Positions 9,261 to 19,126 are shown, counted from the first letter of the stretch. The stretch is DNA of 64,000 nucleotides from Reichenbachiella ulvae (GCF_025833875.1 NZ_JAOYOD010000001.1:5243501-5307500), one strand, 5' to 3'. A program made the numbers and translations. The notes: generated by a model from the sequence alone, not told the origin.

Positions 9261-10886
9261 ATGAGAGTATTTAAATACTATGCTGACTTGCTACTCTTGA
9301 TACTGATAGTTTCATGCAAGCAAGGTTTACAGAGGGCTGAGGTTGAAAAAGGCCAGATTCAGGAAAGGACCAAGAAGATGAATATATTATTCATCAATGA
9401 TGAAGATTTGTCCATTCGCGCTGTGGGTGCCTATGGCAATGAAGATGCCATCACTCCCAATCTTGATCGCTTGGCGGACCAGAGTATATTATTTAACAAT
9501 GCGATTTGCCAGGCACCCATGTGTAATGCCTCTCGTGCTTCATTTTTGACTGGTCTTAGACCGGAAAATATCAATGTTTTCACTAATCAGGACTTGATGA
9601 ACGAGTCTTCCCCAAATCAGATTTTGGGGATTGCTTCTGAACTCAAGGACAAGGGTGCTTTTTTGGCCAATATTGGCAAACTCTATCACGGGAGGGAAAA
9701 GCATATTCGATATGATGATTTTGATCTACTCGCTTATTGCAAGTTTCCGAAGGACTTTAAGGGAGAGGTGATTGCTGAAGACGAAAGTTGTTCTAAGAGA
9801 AGATTCATTTATTCTCCAGATTCTGTTTTGGAAAATGAATTGATCAAGAGACAGAAAATCTACGAGCAAAAAAACAAGGAAATCCCTATGACTGCTGAGA
9901 ATTGGTGGTTCGATGTGGGGATTCCTTATATAGGTATGCAATTTCAGCTACTGGGAGATTCTGGAGTGCCAGAAGAGTGCGACGAAGATTATAAGAAGGC
10001 CAGGTTAGCAGGGGAGTTATTGAGGCAAAAAGCCGCTGACGGACAGCAATTCTTTTTGTCGGTGGGCTTCTCAAAGCCACATACGCCTATCAGAGCGCCT
10101 AAAAAATACATGGATATGTATGAGGTGTCTGAGACGCGTTTGACATCCAAACAGCCAGAATTAGATAGTGGAATGTTGCCTGCATCCAAGCGATTTGGTG
10201 CTGGGGCTGATTTGTTTACCGGATGGTTTGATGAAGAATTTCCGCAATTGAGAGAAACGCCAGAAAGACAGCAAAAGGCAGTGGCTTCTTATTTGGCTTC
10301 ATCTACCTTCATAGATGCACAACTAGGCTATTTGTTGGATATACTCGAAGAGACTGGATTGGCTGAGAATACGATAGTAGTATTTATGACTGATCATGGC
10401 TTTCATCTGGGTGAGCATGGACTTTGGAGCAAGTACTCCGTTTTCGATGAGGTCTTGCGCGTACCTATGATGATCAAGGTTCCGGGTGTCGCTAGTGCAA
10501 AGCATGAGGGAATAGTGGAGCTGCTAGATCTACTGCCAACGTTGAAGGAAATGTGGGGACTTCCTGTGCCTGATTACCTGGAAGGGGAAAGTTTGCTTCC
10601 GGTATTTGAGCAGCCGGAAGTATCTGTTAAGACACATGCATTTAATACATTCGATCAGTACGGAATAGCTAAGAAACATGTCCGTGGTTATACGATCAGA
10701 ACAAAAAGGTACAGGTTGACCAAATGGGGAAAGAATACTTTGCATGGAGTGGAATTGTATGATTTTGAAGTAGACCCAATGGAGCAACATAATGTGGCGG
10801 ATCAGACTGATTATTCGAAGGTGAGAGATTCTCTTTTGCAGATTTTGGACAAGGAAATCATTCTTCAGGTAGAGGCAGAATCGTAA
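9261..10886 (+). CDS. Family S1 sulfatase (iduronate-2-sulfatase-like)
   Basis: A 541-residue exported arylsulfatase-type enzyme. N-terminal signal with lipobox-like LIVSC (Cys19). The core starts at MNILFINDEDL (about 40-50), where the acidic residues bind the metal. The active-site signature is Cys88-N-A-S-R followed by ASFLTGLRPE, so the Cys would need conversion to formylglycine; the maturase is not in this window. GFSKPHTPIRAPKKY and VVFMTDHGFHLGEHGLWSKYS supply further metal and substrate residues, and the layout is that of iduronate-2-sulfatase-like (SulfAtlas S1_7-type) PUL enzymes. It removes sulfate esters from imported oligosaccharides; position specificity is unknown. It is transcribed away from the GH27 operon through a shared regulatory region. 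Confidence 0.92.
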   Translation: MRVFKYYADLLLLILIVSCKQGLQRAEVEKGQIQERTKKMNILFINDEDLSIRAVGAYGNEDAITPNLDRLADQSILFNNAICQAPMCNASRASFLTGLRPENINVFTNQDLMNESSPNQILGIASELKDKGAFLANIGKLYHGREKHIRYDDFDLLAYCKFPKDFKGEVIAEDESCSKRRFIYSPDSVLENELIKRQKIYEQKNKEIPMTAENWWFDVGIPYIGMQFQLLGDSGVPEECDEDYKKARLAGELLRQKAADGQQFFLSVGFSKPHTPIRAPKKYMDMYEVSETRLTSKQPELDSGMLPASKRFGAGADLFTGWFDEEFPQLRETPERQQKAVASYLASSTFIDAQLGYLLDILEETGLAENTIVVFMTDHGFHLGEHGLWSKYSVFDEVLRVPMMIKVPGVASAKHEGIVELLDLLPTLKEMWGLPVPDYLEGESLLPVFEQPEVSVKTHAFNTFDQYGIAKKHVRGYTIRTKRYRLTKWGKNTLHGVELYDFEVDPMEQHNVADQTDYSKVRDSLLQILDKEIILQVEAES

Positions 10887-10891
10887 TTGAC

Positions 10892-10926
10892 ACAGAAGCT
10901 TTTGCTCTGTACGTTCAGTTTTTTTG
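10892..10926 (+). terminator. Weak terminator after the sulfatase
   Basis: Stem ACAG.AGC / GCT.CTGT with a one-base bulge at 10892-10910, followed after a few bases by a run of eight Ts at about 10919-10926. Confidence 0.35.
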
Positions 10927-11019
10927 CCCAATGGTGTTTTTACCTCTTTTAGCCTTGTCGGGATTTGGTTTCAAATTGTTAGCTGGCTTCCTTAGCTTTT
11001 AGAAAGACAATTACTACTT

Positions 11020-12813
11020 ATGAAAAGGATAATATTTTTTGGTTTGCTTTTTTCTTTTTTAGGGCTCAAGGCTCAAGAGCAAGCGACGATTTCGGGTGAA
11101 TTGAAAAAATGGCATAAAGTGACGCTGGACTTTGTGGGACCAGAGGTTTCAGAGTCAGACGAATTTAACCCTTTCTTCAATTATCGACTCAATGTAAATT
11201 TCACTCATTCTGAAAGTGGCAAGAGTTATATGGTACCTGGGTACTTTGCAGCTGATGGTGATGCAGCCAATTCTTCTGCTACCAGCGGTCAGGTTTGGCG
11301 CGTTCATTTTGCTCCGGATGAGGTTGGAGTATGGGCATATGAGGTTCAATTCAGAAAAGGAAAGTGGGTGGCAGTTAGTGATCGGGACACTCCTGGAGTC
11401 TCAGGTGAATTCATGGATGGTGCTAAAGGACAATTCATGATTGAAGCATCAGACAAAACAGGACGTGACTTTAGAGCCAAAGGTCGACTTGACTATGTTG
11501 GAGGACAATATTTGCAATTTCAGGAGACAAAGGATTACTTCCTGAAACAGGGGCCAGATGCGCCAGAAAATTTCTTGTCCTACGTGGATTTTGATGGAAC
11601 CTTTCATAATGATGGTCACAAAGATCATCTAGTAAAAAAATGGGAAGCACATTTGGTTGACTGGAAAGAGGGTGATCCAACGTGGCAAGGTGGAAAAGGA
11701 AAAGCGATCATTGGAGCGATGAACTATCTAGCGGAAAAGAAATTGAATTCTGTTTCTTTTCTGACAATGAATATAGTAGGAGATGATCAAAATGTATTTC
11801 CTTATGTGGATTATGATACTTACGATCGCTTTGATGTTTCTAAGTTGGATCAGTGGGAAATATTGTTTGAACATGCGGATCGGTTGGGTCTATTCCTTCA
11901 TTTCAAAACTATGGAAATGGAGAATCAGGGGCTTTTGGATCATGGGGGTGTAGGTGCTTATACCAAGCTATATTATAGAGAATTGATTGCCAGGTATAGT
12001 CATCATCTGGCGCTGAATTGGAATATGTGCGAGGAAAACGGTGATTGGGTGAAAAATCATAAAACGCCTCCTCAATTCAAATATGAACGACTATCGATGG
12101 CTGGATACTTTCATGATCACGATCCATATCAGCACCACATTGTGATTCATAATGGCAACATGTTCGAAGATATATTAGGGTCAAATTCTATGTACACAGG
12201 GTTATCTATTCAGACCCATCACGAAGATTTTCATTTGGTGCATCCCTGGGTGATCGAATGGAGAAACAAATCAGTAGAGGCAGGAAAGCCATGGGCCATA
12301 GCTGTTGATGAACCTGGAGATGCTCAGCACTCTTTAATGCCAGATAAGGATGACCCTTCACATGATGTCGCCAGAAAGAATGCCTTATGGGGAGGAATGA
12401 TGGCAGGTGCCTGGGGTTTGGAGTGGTATTTTGGATACAAGCATGATCATTCGGATTTGACATGCGAAGATTACCGATCGAGAGATGCTTTTTGGGACCA
12501 ATGCGTCATAGCTCTTGACTTCTTTAATTCTCTTCCCTTTTGGGAAATGCAGCCTGCTGATCAACTGATAGATAATGGCAACTATGTTTTCGCTAAGCCA
12601 GGAGAGATTTATGTGGTCTATTTCAAAACAGGTGAAAAGTCAAAACTCGATCTATCAGCCGCTCAAGGAGAACTTGAAGGCCGTTGGTTTAATCCAAGAT
12701 CAGGGGACTACTTGAAGAAAACAATCAAAGTAAAAGGAGGGAGTTCGGTGGAGTTGACAGGACCAAAGAAGGATGATGATCAGGATTGGACTCTTTTATT
12801 AACAAAAAAATAG
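11020..12813 (+). CDS. DUF5060-containing putative glycoside hydrolase
   Basis: A 597-residue secreted protein with a signal peptide ending near LGLKAQ. The N-terminal Ig-like DUF5060 domain (about 22-100) contains FNYRLNVNF and VWRVHFAPDEVGVWAYEV. The central TIM-barrel-like region (about 150-500) has LAEKKLNSVSFLTMNI, a strand end LNWNMCEENGDW with two glutamates that could include the acid/base, and AIAVDEPGD near the likely nucleophile. The C-terminal beta-sandwich (about 505-597) resembles PF12904 and contains NGNYVFAKPGEIYVVYF. Such proteins occur in PULs and are thought to be glycosidases, but the substrate is unknown. It lies between a sulfatase and a GH43 on the same strand, probably co-regulated with them. 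Confidence 0.72.
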   Translation: MKRIIFFGLLFSFLGLKAQEQATISGELKKWHKVTLDFVGPEVSESDEFNPFFNYRLNVNFTHSESGKSYMVPGYFAADGDAANSSATSGQVWRVHFAPDEVGVWAYEVQFRKGKWVAVSDRDTPGVSGEFMDGAKGQFMIEASDKTGRDFRAKGRLDYVGGQYLQFQETKDYFLKQGPDAPENFLSYVDFDGTFHNDGHKDHLVKKWEAHLVDWKEGDPTWQGGKGKAIIGAMNYLAEKKLNSVSFLTMNIVGDDQNVFPYVDYDTYDRFDVSKLDQWEILFEHADRLGLFLHFKTMEMENQGLLDHGGVGAYTKLYYRELIARYSHHLALNWNMCEENGDWVKNHKTPPQFKYERLSMAGYFHDHDPYQHHIVIHNGNMFEDILGSNSMYTGLSIQTHHEDFHLVHPWVIEWRNKSVEAGKPWAIAVDEPGDAQHSLMPDKDDPSHDVARKNALWGGMMAGAWGLEWYFGYKHDHSDLTCEDYRSRDAFWDQCVIALDFFNSLPFWEMQPADQLIDNGNYVFAKPGEIYVVYFKTGEKSKLDLSAAQGELEGRWFNPRSGDYLKKTIKVKGGSSVELTGPKKDDDQDWTLLLTKK

Positions 12814-12919
12814 GGAAGTCTGATCCTTCGGAGTAGTTGGTCATGGACTAATCAATTTGTTTTTTTCATTGGTAACGTTAAAATAAATCACTCTTGAGAT
12901 CAGACCCCTTTACCAATAT

Positions 12920-13909
12920 ATGACTAGGATAACATTGAATTTATGCTTACTGATTTGGGGCTTTAATTCCTGGAGTCAGGAATTGACTTTAGATGAAATC
13001 AGGGTTCGAGATCCATACATTGTGGCCTACGAACCTACTCAGACTTATTATCTCTATGCTCAAAAACAGAACAGGTTAGATGCAATAGAAGATGAGGTAG
13101 GAGTAGAAGTGTATCGCAGCAAGGACTTAAAAACCTGGGTAGGTCCAAAATCGGTTTTTCAAGCTCCTGAGGGCTTTTGGGGACGACAAATGGTCTGGGC
13201 GCCAGAGGTTCACGAATATAAGGGTAGCTATTATCTCTTCGTTACATTTACCTCTTATGATACGCTGGATACTCCAGGGCAATCGACCGCACCGCAGTGG
13301 AAAAGAGGTACACAAATCCTCCGAGCTTCGCACCCTGAGGGGCCGTTCGAATTGATTTCGAAGGATTCGCAGACACCTCCCGAATGGATGTGTCTGGATG
13401 GTTCTCTTTGGGTAGAAGAAGAAACCCCATACATGGTTTTTTGTCATGAATGGGCGCAGATAGAGGATGGAACCATCGATGTGATCGAGTTGAGTGATGA
13501 TCTGGCTAAGGCAGTTAGTGATTCTCAAGTTTTGTTTTCTGCTACTAGCATTCCATGGGTGAGAAGTCTGGCAGATACAGGATACAAACATCATGGTTAT
13601 GTCACAGATGGAAATTTCATTTATGAAACCAAGAATGGAAAATTGATCATGATTTGGTCATCCTTTGGGCCAGAGGGGTACGCATTGATTCAAGCCGTAA
13701 GTGACAGTGGGAAAATTCATGGTCCATGGAGACAAATTGAAAAACCATTGTTCAAAGCGCATGGTGGTCATGGTATGATTTTCAAAACATTCGAAGGTCA
13801 GTTGATGCTTTCTTTTCACCAACCCAATTCAGGGAAATTGGAAAGAGCCCAGCTTTTTGAGATCAAAGATAAGGGCGATCATATCGCACTGAAGGATAAG
13901 ATTAAGTAG
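12920..13909 (+). CDS. GH43-type glycoside hydrolase
   Basis: A 329-residue secreted five-bladed beta-propeller hydrolase with a signal peptide (about 1-19, ending WSQE). GH43 markers are IRVRDPYIV (base Asp), VWAPEVHEYKGSYYLFVTF, and MCLDGSLWVEEETPYMVF (second Asp). HHGYVTDGNFIYETKNGKLIMIWSSFG occupies the place where the acid usually sits in the related TDGPF-type subfamily. Activity in the family is exo-alpha-L-arabinofuranosidase, beta-xylosidase or exo-galactanase; I cannot tell which. It follows the DUF5060 gene by 106 bases and ends at a strong terminator (13934-13965), so the sulfatase-DUF5060-GH43 set forms one transcription block before susC. Confidence 0.85.
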   Translation: MTRITLNLCLLIWGFNSWSQELTLDEIRVRDPYIVAYEPTQTYYLYAQKQNRLDAIEDEVGVEVYRSKDLKTWVGPKSVFQAPEGFWGRQMVWAPEVHEYKGSYYLFVTFTSYDTLDTPGQSTAPQWKRGTQILRASHPEGPFELISKDSQTPPEWMCLDGSLWVEEETPYMVFCHEWAQIEDGTIDVIELSDDLAKAVSDSQVLFSATSIPWVRSLADTGYKHHGYVTDGNFIYETKNGKLIMIWSSFGPEGYALIQAVSDSGKIHGPWRQIEKPLFKAHGGHGMIFKTFEGQLMLSFHQPNSGKLERAQLFEIKDKGDHIALKDKIK

Positions 13910-13933
13910 TCTTTAGTCTTAGTTTTAGAGAGA

Positions 13934-13965
13934 AGAGGCCGTCCAATGGATGGCCTCTATTTTTT
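13934..13965 (+). terminator. Strong rho-independent terminator after GH43
   Basis: Eleven-pair stem AGAGGCCGTCC / GGATGGCCTCT (13934-13958, one G-T pair) with a three-base loop, followed by a T run to 13965. Confidence 0.9.
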
Positions 13966-14060
13966 GATACCCTTCCATGAAGTATTTTTGTATTTGTAAG
14001 AATATTAACCCATTCCTACCTTCGAAATCCGTCTGTATTAAGCCTTGGAAAGTTGTTGGG

Positions 14061-14070
14061 AAAGCGCTCA
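14061..14070. promoter_or_regulatory. AAAGCGCTCA motif upstream of susC (first pair)
   Basis: Identical 10-mer to 9122-9131, about 150 bases upstream of the SusC-like gene at 14218, in the 308-bp intergenic region. The rest of this gap holds the terminator at its left end and the hairpin at 14180-14207. Confidence 0.4.
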
Positions 14071-14179
14071 GTTGTTTGATTGCTTTGTTGATTTGTGTAT
14101 TTGTCCCTGCTGGGATGAATTAACTAGTCAAATAGACAAATAAACAAGCCTCAGAGCCTGCGAAACCCCAATTTAGTAT

Positions 14180-14207
14180 TGTGATATTGTTCGAATGGAC
14201 AATCACA
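14180..14207 (+). promoter_or_regulatory. Hairpin just upstream of the SusC start codon
   Basis: TGTGAT(AT)TGT at 14180-14190 pairs with ACAATCACA at 14199-14207 (nine pairs, two-base bulge, eight-base loop), ten bases before the ATG at 14218. It could be an operator or a leader-RNA element. Confidence 0.35.
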
Positions 14208-14217
14208 GTTACATGAA

Positions 14218-17200
14218 ATGAAACTTTTTAAGCGTATGAAACAACTATTTACTATTGCATGTCTGAGTGTGATGCTGGTTGCGTCGCTAGGTCTGAGGGC
14301 TCAAAATCAGATCAGCGGGACAGTCGTCTCAGATGTAGATGGTACCGGATTGCCAGGTGCCAACGTGATCGTCAAAAACACCAGTGAAGGAACAGTGACA
14401 GATCTGGATGGAAACTTTTCTATTTCTGCTCCGGATGATGCCACTCTGGTGGTTAGCTTTATTGGGTTCGAAACTCAAGAGATACTGGTCGCGGGACGCA
14501 GTACTATTACCATCAACCTCATAGAAGATTCAGAGACTTTGGAAGAAGTGGTCGTGATCGGATATGGTGAGGTCAAGAGGAGTGACATGACAGGTGCCGT
14601 CGGTTCTTTGAAAAGTGAGACAATCGAAAAGGTAACACCTACTTCTATTCAACAAGCATTGCAAGGTCGAGTGGCAGGTGTACAGGTGAGCTCGAATGAT
14701 GGAGCGCCAGGTTCTGGTATCTCTATCAAAATCCGTGGTTCTAATACCTTGACAGCAGGGTCACAGCCACTGTACGTGATCGATGGATATCCAATCGAGC
14801 AGGTCTCAGGATCTGATGGTGGAGACCCATTTAATCCTCTGTCCACGATCAACCCAAATGATATTGCGTCTCTTGAAGTGTTGAAAGATGCCTCTGCTAC
14901 AGCTATCTATGGATCGAGAGGATCTAATGGTGTGATTCTGATTACCACCAAGAAAGGTAAAGCAGGGAAGGTAAAAGTTGATGTGAGCTATAATACTAGT
15001 GTGTCAAGTATTCCAGCTGAGCGTATTCCTGAAATGATGGACGCTGAAGAATATACACAACTGCAATATCTAAGAGCCATTCAGAGTGGTCAAGGCCAGG
15101 ACTCCATCTGGTTAGCCAGATTAGAAAGAGAATGGTGGACAGCCGACACAGTTCAGTATACGAACTGGTTAGATGAGATCACCAGAGATGCGATTGGGCA
15201 TCAGGCGAACCTGTCAGTATCAGGTGGTACTGAAGATACTAAATATGGCGTATCTATTGGCTACAATGATGAGGATGGGATTTTGGAGAATTCAAACTTC
15301 AAGAGGTTTAGTGCTCGATTGAATTTGGATCAAAAAGTCAATAACTGGTTGTCTTTGGGTTTGAATAGTTCCTATAGTAATTCTGACTATACAGGAATTA
15401 TCAATGATTGGAGAGATGGTAACCTGATCAATCAGGCACTCTTTACCAATCCGTTTATTCCAAAGGATTTCGAAAACGTAACTGATATTTCAGATGACGC
15501 CTTGGGTGCATTTTTTGACCAATCTAATCCTATCAATGAGGTGATGGATCCTGAGGTCACCAAAAACTTCAAGAGAATTTTTGGGAAAGCCTATATGAAT
15601 ATTGATATAGCCAAAGGATTGAGATACCATATGAGTTATGGTGCCAATTATCAGCTCTGGAATCAGGATTACTTCTTCCCTACTAGTACTAGAGTAGGTA
15701 GGAATAACAATGGCTATGTAGAATTGAAAGATGACGTGCTTCAGGATTGGGTGTGGGAGAATAGACTGAGTTACAACAAGAAATTCGGTGAGCATAGTGT
15801 CAATGCTACTGCAGTGATGGAGATGACAAGGAGATCCAGAGAATCACTGTTTTTAACAGCCACCAATCTGCAAGAGGCTGATGAGGCACTTGGCTTATAT
15901 GGCCTGAAGAACGGTACCTTGAGCAGACCTACTCAGGAGCGGCCTGTTGATGATGCTTTACATTCTTACCTGGGTCGATTGGTTTACACTTTCAAAGGCA
16001 AGTACATTTTGACTGGTACTTTCAGAGCGGACGGTTCATCTAAATTCGCTGACGGTTACAAATGGGGATATTTCCCATCAGTAGCCGCTGCATGGAATGC
16101 TGGAGATGAAGAGTTTATACAAAACTTAGGCGTTTTTTCGGACTTGAGAGTAAGAGCCAGTTACGGTGTATCTGGTAATCAGCAGATCATACCTTTCCAA
16201 AACATCGCTGTAGTAGGTGATGGTAATCCTTACAACTTTGGTAACAATGTTGTCAACTCTAAGCAGTACGACAATTTTGCTACAGAGGATTTGACTTGGG
16301 AAACGACTTCTTCTTATGATTTTGGATTGGAGTTTGGATTCTTTCAAAATAGACTGACCGCTACGGCCGATTATTATTATAAGAAAACTGAAGACCTCTT
16401 ATTAGATCAGCCATTGCCTGGAGGTAGCCTTTTCAACTCCAGAGTAGCCAATGTGGGTGAATTGGAGAACAAAGGTTTTGAATTGACTTTGAATGGTGTC
16501 ATAGCGGAAAAAGAGGATTTTTCGTGGGATGCGGGCATTGTATTCTCCAGAAACCAATCGAAAGTTTTGGATTTAGGTGGTCAGGACAGAATCCTCTTTA
16601 GCAGTGGTAATGGTAACAACAACATCAACCGATCTGCGACTAAGGATGTCATGTTGAGAGTAGGTGATCCAGTGGGTATCTATTATGGATATGTACAAGG
16701 TGATGTCAAAAACACAGCTGCTGAAGAAGCCAATAACCCAGTAATCACAGGCGTTACCGCAGGCGTAGGAGCATTCAATCTCGCTGATTTGGATGGCAAT
16801 GGTGTCGTAGATGCCAATGATCAAATTCCATTAGCCTACACTGCACCAGATTTTACAGCCAGTTTCACCAACACATTCAGATATAGGAATTGGGAGCTTT
16901 ACACCTTCTTCAATAGCTCCTATGGCAATGAAGTGGTTAATGCCAATATCGTATTTGCTACGACTGGTCAGTATGGCAACAACTCTCTATCAGAATTGAG
17001 CGGCCACTACCTGAGTGATGTCAATTATGATGGCAACTACCAGGCAGTAGGTATCAATGATGTAAGACAGTATGTGAGGAGTGAGTTCATCGAAGATGGG
17101 TCATTTGTTCGTCTCGAGAATGTGACTTTGAGTTACAGTTTTGATTCGAAGTTTTTGGACAAGGCTGGATTGAGAAACCTGAAAGTGTATGTAGCGGGCA

Positions 17201-17349
17201 ACAACCTTTTTGTTTGGACCAAATATTCATGGTTCGATCCAGAGGTGAACTCGACATGGGGTACAGCTTCTAAAGTAGGCTTTGGAAAAGACCAGGGAGC
17301 ATACCCAAGAGCTAGAGTATTTAGAGTAGGTATCAACTTCGGATTCTAA
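14218..17349 (+). CDS. susC: SusC-like TonB-dependent outer-membrane transporter
   Basis: A 1043-residue SusC family protein. Signal peptide about 1-29; a carboxypeptidase-regulatory-like domain (about 30-115) with ISGTVVSDVDGTGLPGANV and VVSFIGFETQEI; then TonB-box-like EEVVVIGYGEVKRSD. The plug follows (about 125-245) with PLYVIDGYPI and the family signature SLEVLKDASATAIYGSRGSNGV. The rest is a 22-strand barrel ending in the aromatic FRVGINFGF. It imports oligosaccharides across the outer membrane together with its SusD partner, whose gene starts 13 bases downstream. The family assignment is certain; the ligand is unknown. An in-frame Met at residue 7 is an alternative start. Confidence 0.97.
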   Translation: MKLFKRMKQLFTIACLSVMLVASLGLRAQNQISGTVVSDVDGTGLPGANVIVKNTSEGTVTDLDGNFSISAPDDATLVVSFIGFETQEILVAGRSTITINLIEDSETLEEVVVIGYGEVKRSDMTGAVGSLKSETIEKVTPTSIQQALQGRVAGVQVSSNDGAPGSGISIKIRGSNTLTAGSQPLYVIDGYPIEQVSGSDGGDPFNPLSTINPNDIASLEVLKDASATAIYGSRGSNGVILITTKKGKAGKVKVDVSYNTSVSSIPAERIPEMMDAEEYTQLQYLRAIQSGQGQDSIWLARLEREWWTADTVQYTNWLDEITRDAIGHQANLSVSGGTEDTKYGVSIGYNDEDGILENSNFKRFSARLNLDQKVNNWLSLGLNSSYSNSDYTGIINDWRDGNLINQALFTNPFIPKDFENVTDISDDALGAFFDQSNPINEVMDPEVTKNFKRIFGKAYMNIDIAKGLRYHMSYGANYQLWNQDYFFPTSTRVGRNNNGYVELKDDVLQDWVWENRLSYNKKFGEHSVNATAVMEMTRRSRESLFLTATNLQEADEALGLYGLKNGTLSRPTQERPVDDALHSYLGRLVYTFKGKYILTGTFRADGSSKFADGYKWGYFPSVAAAWNAGDEEFIQNLGVFSDLRVRASYGVSGNQQIIPFQNIAVVGDGNPYNFGNNVVNSKQYDNFATEDLTWETTSSYDFGLEFGFFQNRLTATADYYYKKTEDLLLDQPLPGGSLFNSRVANVGELENKGFELTLNGVIAEKEDFSWDAGIVFSRNQSKVLDLGGQDRILFSSGNGNNNINRSATKDVMLRVGDPVGIYYGYVQGDVKNTAAEEANNPVITGVTAGVGAFNLADLDGNGVVDANDQIPLAYTAPDFTASFTNTFRYRNWELYTFFNSSYGNEVVNANIVFATTGQYGNNSLSELSGHYLSDVNYDGNYQAVGINDVRQYVRSEFIEDGSFVRLENVTLSYSFDSKFLDKAGLRNLKVYVAGNNLFVWTKYSWFDPEVNSTWGTASKVGFGKDQGAYPRARVFRVGINFGF

Positions 17350-17362
17350 AAAAGACTAAAAA

Positions 17363-19108
17363 ATGAAAGTATTTAATAAAAATAGATCAAGGATAACCCA
17401 GGCCATCTTGAGCCTGTTGATGATGGTTGTTCTATCTACTGGATGCGAGGAATTCCTTGATGTGCCAGTAGAAGATAGATACGTGTCAGAGAACTTTTTC
17501 AATGATCCGGCCAACGTGTCTTTGATGGTAAATGATGTGTATGTCTCTCTGAAACGAGGAGGACTGTTTAGCAATGGTATCGGACAAAATGCCATTACCT
17601 CTGATATTCAACGTACCGCACAATTCAATAGCCAGGGTGGTTTAGGTACCTATACTCATTCTGCGTCCAATGCAGCTCTGACTAATATTTGGCAGGGAAT
17701 GTATCAGGGGATCGCCAAAGCCAATAATGTGTTGGAAGAGATCGAAAAGCATGTGCCTGCGGATTTAGATGTAAGCGATCAAATAGGTGAAGTTCGATTC
17801 ATCCGTGCGCTGTACTATTTCAACCTGGTGCAGTTGTTTGGTGATGTGCCTTTGATCGTCAATACGATTCAGCCAGATGATGAACCGATGGGTAGAACAG
17901 ATCGTGGATTGGTGTATGAACAAATCATCGAAGATTTGACTTTCGCATCCAACAATTGTCTATTGGCTTCTGAGCAGTCAGATTATGGACGCGTCAGCAA
18001 AGGAGCGGCTCAAGCATTGCTATCAAAGGTGTACCTGACCAGAGCGAATATGATTGACCTGGGTCAGTTGGATGGAGATGCGGCTGCAGATTATCAAGGT
18101 GCAGTAGACAATGCTAAGTCCGTAATTGATTCAAATGAATATGGTTTAGTGTCCTATTTTCCCGATGTATTCAACAGGAATAATAAAGGGCATAACGAAA
18201 ATATCTTTGTCATCCAGTACATGCCTGGTGAGGATCTAGGTGGATGTGTAGGATGTGCTACTGGCATCTCAAAGCAGCAAAATGATGGAGGATCATGGAA
18301 CAATATCCTGGGGACTCAATATTACTATACGCTTTATGATGATACTGATCTAGTAAGAAGAAAGTGGACAGTGACCAAGGCTTCATTGGAAATCATCAAT
18401 GGAGAAATTGCGATGACTTCTTATGAAAACCCAAGATACTTTGCTAACCTTTTGGAATCCAAGAATCGTGATGCGACTACTTACTTCTTTAATGGTGGGG
18501 ATCAAACCTGGCCTACCTGGGAGCCAACACGAGTGGCGAAATTCAGAAGATGGCCATTGTCCAGTGCAGAGCAAGGATTCTTTAATCATCAGGCTTTCAA
18601 TATCGATGATCCAATCATCAGATATGCAGAGGTGCTATTGATCTATGCAGAGGCATTGAATGAAGTGAATAATGGACCTTCGGCAGCAGCCTATGATGCC
18701 GTCAATGAGGTGAGAGCAAGAGCCAGAAACTACCCAGCTGATGGGATTGATTATCTGATTGAGGGCTTAACCAATCCAGATATTGATGTTCAGGCATCTG
18801 CAGTGCCTGATTGGAGCGGGTTGTCTTACACGGAGTTCAGAGATAATATCCTGGACGAGAGAGCCAGAGAACTTGGAGGTGAGCAGGGTTGTATGAGATG
18901 GTTTGATTTGGTCAGAAGAGGGATTTTGGTTGAGAAAATTCAATACCTGAATACTTTCGATAACCCTTTGACGGGTGGACAGGAAGAGCCATGGTGGAGT
19001 AATAATCAAGGTCCTGGAATGAATGTACAGCCTCACCATTTGTTAATGCCAATTCCAGCAGATGAGTTGGACAAGAATCCAAACTTGAAGCAAAACCCGG
19101 GTTATTAA
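17363..19108 (+). CDS. susD: SusD/RagB-like outer-membrane glycan-binding lipoprotein
   Basis: A 581-residue lipoprotein: signal peptide with lipobox LSTGC (Cys28), then the SusD opening EEFLDVPVEDRYVSENFF. The TPR-rich body includes IRALYYFNLVQLFGDVPL, ALLSKVYLTRANM and IIRYAEVLLIYAEALNE. The C-terminal part has the DERARELGGEQGCMRWFDLVRRG signature and ends in HHLLMPIPADELDKNPNLKQNPGY, both typical of the family. It caps the SusC barrel encoded 13 bases upstream and presents bound oligosaccharide to it. Confidence 0.97.
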   Translation: MKVFNKNRSRITQAILSLLMMVVLSTGCEEFLDVPVEDRYVSENFFNDPANVSLMVNDVYVSLKRGGLFSNGIGQNAITSDIQRTAQFNSQGGLGTYTHSASNAALTNIWQGMYQGIAKANNVLEEIEKHVPADLDVSDQIGEVRFIRALYYFNLVQLFGDVPLIVNTIQPDDEPMGRTDRGLVYEQIIEDLTFASNNCLLASEQSDYGRVSKGAAQALLSKVYLTRANMIDLGQLDGDAAADYQGAVDNAKSVIDSNEYGLVSYFPDVFNRNNKGHNENIFVIQYMPGEDLGGCVGCATGISKQQNDGGSWNNILGTQYYYTLYDDTDLVRRKWTVTKASLEIINGEIAMTSYENPRYFANLLESKNRDATTYFFNGGDQTWPTWEPTRVAKFRRWPLSSAEQGFFNHQAFNIDDPIIRYAEVLLIYAEALNEVNNGPSAAAYDAVNEVRARARNYPADGIDYLIEGLTNPDIDVQASAVPDWSGLSYTEFRDNILDERARELGGEQGCMRWFDLVRRGILVEKIQYLNTFDNPLTGGQEEPWWSNNQGPGMNVQPHHLLMPIPADELDKNPNLKQNPGY

Positions 19109-19126
19109 TCCAAAAACGAAAAGAAA

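Noticed and set aside
12818..12905. Inverted repeat GTCTGATC ... GATCAGAC
   Set aside because: Eight bases with a 72-base spacer and no T run; could arise by chance.
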